NCBI GenBank assembly: GCA_030152605.1
Contig: JASLJB010000083.1
Location: forward strand, 1-5,155
Length of the DNA: 5,155 bases
Reading direction: 5' to 3'
Origin: Acinetobacter sp.
GTDB taxonomy: Bacteria > Pseudomonadota > Gammaproteobacteria > Pseudomonadales > Moraxellaceae
Part shown: piece by piece, positions 5,147 to 5,155 of the stretch
Numbering within the stretch: position 1 is the stretch's first letter
How the letters are laid out: the number at the start of each line of letters is the position of its first letter
Position numbers and translations under genes: made by a program
The notes under the pieces: model-generated
Databases searched by the model: none
The model's input: only the letters and a program-made list of their open reading frames with translations
Told to the model about the DNA's origin: nothing

Positions 5147-5155
5147 TTTGCAATA

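Larger units (their letters stand above)
4871..5155 (+). other. Non-coding upstream region of the next gene
   Basis: No convincing gene lies here. The open frame from 4822 to 5028 overlaps the terminator and has no protein-like character. The stretch instead holds a short hairpin (GTTGAG 4887-4892 with CTCAAC 4902-4907), TTGACA (4987-4992) and TTGACT (5042-5047) hexamers without good -10 partners, a long imperfect inverted repeat, an extended -10 element and a Shine-Dalgarno at the right edge. Together these suggest a regulated promoter region for a plus-strand gene that begins where the window ends. Confidence 0.55.

Noticed and set aside
1..5155. CRISPR arrays, tRNA or rRNA genes, insertion sequences and riboswitches
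   Set aside because: I saw no regularly spaced repeats, no tRNA-like cloverleaf with CCA end, no transposase motif or terminal inverted repeats, and no known riboswitch core on either strand.

Overview
The window looks like a piece of gammaproteobacterial chromosome, most likely Acinetobacter or a close Moraxellaceae relative. That placement rests on how closely the 797-residue YgiQ-type radical SAM protein follows the gammaproteobacterial family as I recall it, and on overall gene style. No database search was possible.

Layout from left to right. (1) Positions 1-159, minus strand: the N-terminal 53 codons of a VOC-fold (glyoxalase / bleomycin-resistance-like) protein that runs off the left edge. 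(2) Positions about 160-960: a visibly AT-rich accessory stretch. It holds a 29-residue orphan ORF, an unrecognised 99-residue protein with three membrane segments (plus strand), and the debris of a toxin-antitoxin locus (minus strand). The antidote gene keeps its ribosome binding site and N-terminal half but stops inside its DNA-binding domain. Just upstream, roughly the last ten codons of what looks like its partner toxin survive. A 10-bp perfect inverted repeat (931-958) lies between this debris and the next gene. (3) Positions 1000-2067, minus strand: a complete exported alpha/beta hydrolase with signal peptide and a full Ser-Asp-His triad. (4) Positions 2068-2398: a divergent intergenic region with a possible regulator-gene remnant, a 14-bp palindrome and an extended -10 promoter for the next gene. 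(5) Positions 2399-4792, plus strand: ygiQ, ending in a strong Rho-independent terminator that is A/T-symmetric and may work in both directions. (6) Positions 4871-5155: a regulatory region with a long imperfect inverted repeat, an extended -10 element and a Shine-Dalgarno sequence placed so that the next gene would start at the last base of the window.

The intact genes do not form a recognisable pathway; they are separate transcription units facing different ways. The 160-960 stretch is the most likely site of gene gain and loss. I found no complete undescribed system. The strongest unusual signals are the doubly truncated toxin-antitoxin remnant, the extra four-cysteine group in YgiQ and the undescribed three-helix membrane protein.
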